A stretch of DNA of 64,000 nt from Zychaea mexicana (lineage: Eukaryota > Mucoromycota > Mucoromycetes > Mucorales > Lichtheimiaceae). Location: the NCBI RefSeq assembly GCF_025766255.1, contig NW_026516705.1:1-64000 (forward strand), given 5' to 3'. Of the stretch, positions 61,201 to 64,000 are shown piece after piece (positions within the stretch are counted from its first letter, which is position 1; the number at the start of each line of letters is the position of its first letter). The position numbers and the translations under genes are program-made. The notes under the pieces were generated by a model. It was given only the letters and a program-made list of their open reading frames with translations. It was not told where the DNA came from and did no database searches.

Positions 61201-61722
61201 ATGCGCTTTTCATCCATTGTTGTTGTCACAACAGCGATCTGCTTCGCAGCTACTACTACAACTAGTGTCGTCCGTGCAGTTCCTATTCCAGCCGAGGACA
61301 GTCCAGATCCACCAAGGGTTTTTCCAAAGGGCGCTCCAACACCAAATCTCAGTGCTGTTGTTCCAGACAGTCAAGGATACGCCGCAGATGGCTCAAAGAA
61401 ACCATCCCCAGTACTTGGTAACAGCAAGATCACTTTACGACGAAAAAAGCGTGATGCCCCAAAGACAGCAGGACCGATTGGTACTGTTTTAGGCACAGTA
61501 ACGCCCGTCGCTGGTGCCGCAACCAGTCCCGTTACTGGAATGACGACAGGCCCTGCCAAAGGCGCCACGATGGCGGTGACTGGTGTACAAAGTCTCCCTC
61601 CTGCAGGCCCAAGCGACCTTGATCTAGCAAAGAAAGTGGCCGAAGTTGAAGCCAATGGTCAAGCCATTGCTGGAAGCGGTGATGCTGCGCTTGGATCGGG
61701 ACCACCAAAAAAGCAACCATAG
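61201..61722 (+). CDS. Secreted protein with tetrabasic site, 173 aa
   Basis: Single exon. Signal peptide MRFSSIVVVTTAICFAATTT...VRA, then VPIPAEDSPDPPRVFPKGAP, which closely resembles the start of the mature 62429 protein (IPVPGEDEPRPPAQLIKGGIP). Next comes LGNSKITLRRKKRDAP, a strong Kex2/furin-type site at the same relative place as SLRRRGQ in the 62429 protein. The part after the site is Gly/Thr/Pro/Ala-rich (GTVLGTVTPVAGAATSPVTG), similar in style to the 57225 protein. So this gene looks like an intermediate linking the two other members by duplication and divergence. Ends PPKKQP. No Cys after the signal peptide. Confidence 0.8.
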   Translation: MRFSSIVVVTTAICFAATTTTSVVRAVPIPAEDSPDPPRVFPKGAPTPNLSAVVPDSQGYAADGSKKPSPVLGNSKITLRRKKRDAPKTAGPIGTVLGTVTPVAGAATSPVTGMTTGPAKGATMAVTGVQSLPPAGPSDLDLAKKVAEVEANGQAIAGSGDAALGSGPPKKQP

Positions 61723-62428
61723 AAACATTTTATCTTTTTCCACTTTATTCAATTGTATACGCTTTTTCTATTTCTTTCTTCTTTGTAAAAGAAAATAAAT
61801 CATTCACTATCTAGTAATCTCTACTTACGTTATATACAAGCATTTAAAATTTGAGCGATCCTCAATATAGTAGCAGCTCTTAGCATCGGGTCAAAACCAA
61901 AAGCAAAACCATATGCTCGTACGTAGAATACGGTGCCAGTTCTTTTTTACGCTGTGTCATCAACAACAACGATATCACAGTACACAGGTTCAACTGCAAG
62001 AAGCCTAAACCAACTTGATATTGGAAGACGCATATTCGCTCAGATTATATCCAAGCCTAGCAATTGCATATAGACTTTAATCATCAGATATGTCCAAATA
62101 GAAGAGAAGGGAGACTTGTTTTTGAAAAGAATAACGATAAATCACTTTGCTTTACAGGTCGTGTCAGCGGACGGGTAGCTAGTAAAGAGACGTAGGAGCT
62201 AGAATAGAAACGACAGAAGACAAGAATAAAGAAGGGAGTGGTGATGAAAGGAGGAGTGGGAGAGAGATGCATAAGTCGTATACATACTTTATCAGCACTA
62301 CTGAGTTGACACGATAAAAGAGTAAGGAAGGAGATGTTGGGCAATTCTGATCTTTCTTTCTCTCTTCCCCCTCTCCCTTCCCTCTGGGTTACATTTCTTT
62401 CAACTTCAACCGTAGCCATCATATCACC

Positions 62429-62695
62429 ATGCGCCTCTCGTCGATCATTGTCACCGTGGCAGCAACAGCTCTACTCTACTGTACAAGCACCCAAGCAATC
62501 CCTGTTCCGGGTGAGGACGAACCACGGCCGCCAGCCCAACTTATTAAAGGAGGTATTCCACCCCAGATGGATCTCACCGCTTTAGTGCCAGGAAGTAATA
62601 ACCCCGGTCCTGGTGGTTCAGCAGCGCCGATTGTTGGAAAACTTGGAGTTTCACTGCGGCGACGGGGTCAGAACGACGACAACGTATCCAAGTAA
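62429..62695 (+). CDS. Short secreted protein, 88 aa, paralogue of the 61201 gene
   Basis: Single exon. Signal peptide MRLSSIIVTVAATALLYCTS...QA, then IPVPGEDEPRPPAQLIKGGI, a hydrophobic/Pro part (MDLTALVPGSNNPGPGG) and LGVSLRRRGQNDDNVSK at the end. It aligns with the first half of the 61201 protein: VP(I/V)P.ED.P.PP...KG..P, L(S/T)A(V/L)VP, LG...(T/S)LRR. It stops just after the basic site, so it lacks the Gly/Thr-rich second half. That could be the ancestral short form or a truncation; the stop codon is followed directly by an ACAACAACAACAGCACCACC simple-sequence stretch. Confidence 0.78.
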   Translation: MRLSSIIVTVAATALLYCTSTQAIPVPGEDEPRPPAQLIKGGIPPQMDLTALVPGSNNPGPGGSAAPIVGKLGVSLRRRGQNDDNVSK

Positions 62696-62699
62696 TAAC

Positions 62700-62728
62700 C
62701 CACAACAACAACAGCACCACCACCACCA
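62700..62728. repeat. ACA/CAC simple-sequence stretch after the 62429 gene
   Basis: CACAACAACAACAGCACCAC directly after the stop codon; it may have formed by triplet slippage in a former coding part. Confidence 0.5.
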
Positions 62729-63112
62729 AAAAGCCCAGAAACATATATATTGTAACCTACGACCTTGATGTTGTGCATACCTACGAGTAGGAAACGTCGG
62801 TGATCACGATACATTCTACAGAAGGAGGGGGGAGCGGTTATTCGCTCGCAACACATCGTCCTCTTTTTGTACTTTTGTAATGCGTCTTTCTTTCTTTTTT
62901 TACTATCCAACAGATAGCTTTTATAATATATTTTCACGTTTTATTTCAACAACCAAGAGTAATGATTTGCAGCCTGTCATAAAAATAAGTACATGCCTCT
63001 GAGCGTTGTGAACGTGATTTTTGGAGTTTGAAAATGACTTGTCAAAAGCAAGATTTGAAACGAGAACCGGGACGCGGTTACACGACTCTCATACATTTTG
63101 TAACTACTTATC

Positions 63113-63968
63113 ATGTCTCTCGAATCAGCCATTGAATATTTGCAATCCAAAACTGTTCCATCCGTTCAGCTTTCGCCACCAGCAAAGACGATTAACGATT
63201 TGCTGCTTGACGCCACCAATACTAAACACAATAAGAGACAAACACGCATCAGAAATGCTGAAGCACACGAACGTCAACTTTGGAACATGAGTGGAGACGA
63301 TGCTGTACTTGGAAGGTACTTGTGCAATACTCTCTTCAGTTTAAATATGTTGTTCTTTCAAACGTATACATGGCTCATACATTTGGGCTCTTTTGTAATT
63401 CAACAATACTGTTTCGTCCAGACATCGTACTGCTTTAGATCGTGCAAACTTAGCGGGATCTGGTGGACCTCGAGACTTGGAACAACTGCTGGCAGCTGCC
63501 TCCAACTTGAATAAAGTGTGGTAATGTTCTCTCTTTTCCAAAAATTCATACAGACCAGACATAATCGCTCACATATGTCTTTGCATAGCAATATAGCGGA
63601 TATTGAAGATATAATTGAACGACTTCGACAAGAGCAGGATACTCATCAGACTGACCTGGACTATTTGACCACGACTTTCAATGAGGTATTTCCTGTTTAT
63701 TACCACTCTTTGCCTATCCTCCCCTCTATCCCTATGGAATATTAAAATGCTTGTCGAAAATTAGAACAAAATTGAGATGGAAAGGCTCAGAAAGCTTGCA
63801 GCGAAAAGAAAAAGCGATAAACAACATGATCCAATGGAGATTGATCCTGTACCAGATCAGGTAAATATAAATCGGAATAACAGCTAATAAGAGTGTGAAA
63901 AGAAAACTTAACGTTTATTTAAAAAGAAATCCGCTCAAGAAGCAGAGCGACAAGCTCAACTGGAGAAT
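63113..63968 (+). CDS. 5' exons of an unrecognised coiled-coil protein (continues past window)
   Basis: Exons 63113-63315, 63422-63520, 63589-63685, 63765-63860 and 63927-63968 join in frame, with GTAAGT following the last. The protein starts MSLESAIEYLQSKTVPSVQL. A basic helical part (NKRQTRIRNAEAHERQLWNM) follows, then RANLAGSGGPRDLEQLLAAA, and then long charged helices (ADIEDIIERLRQEQDTHQTD, KIEMERLRKLAAKRK, KSAQEAERQAQLEN) expected to form a coiled coil. MEIDPVPDQ lies between. No domain family is recognised; cytoskeletal, kinetochore or nuclear scaffold roles are possible. The 3' end is beyond position 64000. Confidence 0.65.
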
Positions 63969-64000
63969 GTAAGTTGTTTTATACTCTATCAAAGTGTGAA

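Overview
This window is eukaryotic nuclear DNA from a filamentous fungus. Genes are split by many short GT-AG introns (mostly 45-110 nt), the core genes are closely spaced, and the proteins are fungal housekeeping types (PEX5, BCD1, Gemin2, a Ded1-like helicase, DTD). I lean towards an early-diverging Mucoromycota-type fungus because of the kinase style and intron density, but this is inference and no rRNA or other marker is present. I found no bacterial genes, CRISPR arrays, rRNA or convincing tRNA.

Positions 1-20700 are repeat- and transposon-rich and gene-poor. Two copies of a pogo/Tigger-like DNA transposon lie in the same orientation. One is cut by the left edge (1-941). The other is complete at 8901-11473, with 23-bp terminal inverted repeats and TA target duplications. 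Its transposase is broken by a stop codon, by a 20-bp minisatellite inserted between the catalytic Asp motifs, and by a later stop or shift. Between the copies are a small Lys/Ser-rich membrane protein gene (2753-3349), an 83-bp tandem array open in all six frames (3358-4021), a second degenerate array (5033-5505), and a strand-asymmetric A/C-rich block (about 5570-8660). Next comes a decayed and truncated apolipoprotein N-acyltransferase-like gene (12499-14124, minus), then a long stretch with a 134-bp tandem duplication, triplet repeats and a 60-bp inverted repeat pair.

Positions 20700-40200 are a compact gene block: an unrecognised coiled-coil protein (-), monoacylglycerol lipase (+), BCD1/ZNHIT6-like snoRNP assembly factor (-), DUF202 membrane protein (+), Gemin2/SIP1 (+), PEX5 (-), a 13-exon Gln-rich protein with eight Gly/Ala hydrophobic segments (+), and a 9-exon protein with SUMO-interaction-like motifs, a Trp-rich helical region and a WD40 propeller (-). 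Neighbouring genes are convergent or divergent with short spacers. In the multi-exon genes with intact frames, the proposed exons sum to a multiple of three.

Positions 40200-48900 look empty, but the minus strand holds a 57-residue CCHC zinc-knuckle ORF (45820-45993) in a purine/pyrimidine-biased stretch.

Positions 48949-55000 hold a kinase-fold protein with degenerate catalytic motifs (HRN, DFR), a Ded1/DDX3-type DEAD-box helicase and a D-aminoacyl-tRNA deacylase. Positions 57200-62700 hold four small secreted proteins in tandem, each with a signal peptide and most with basic, Kex2-like cleavage sites. The window ends in the 5' exons of an unrecognised coiled-coil gene.
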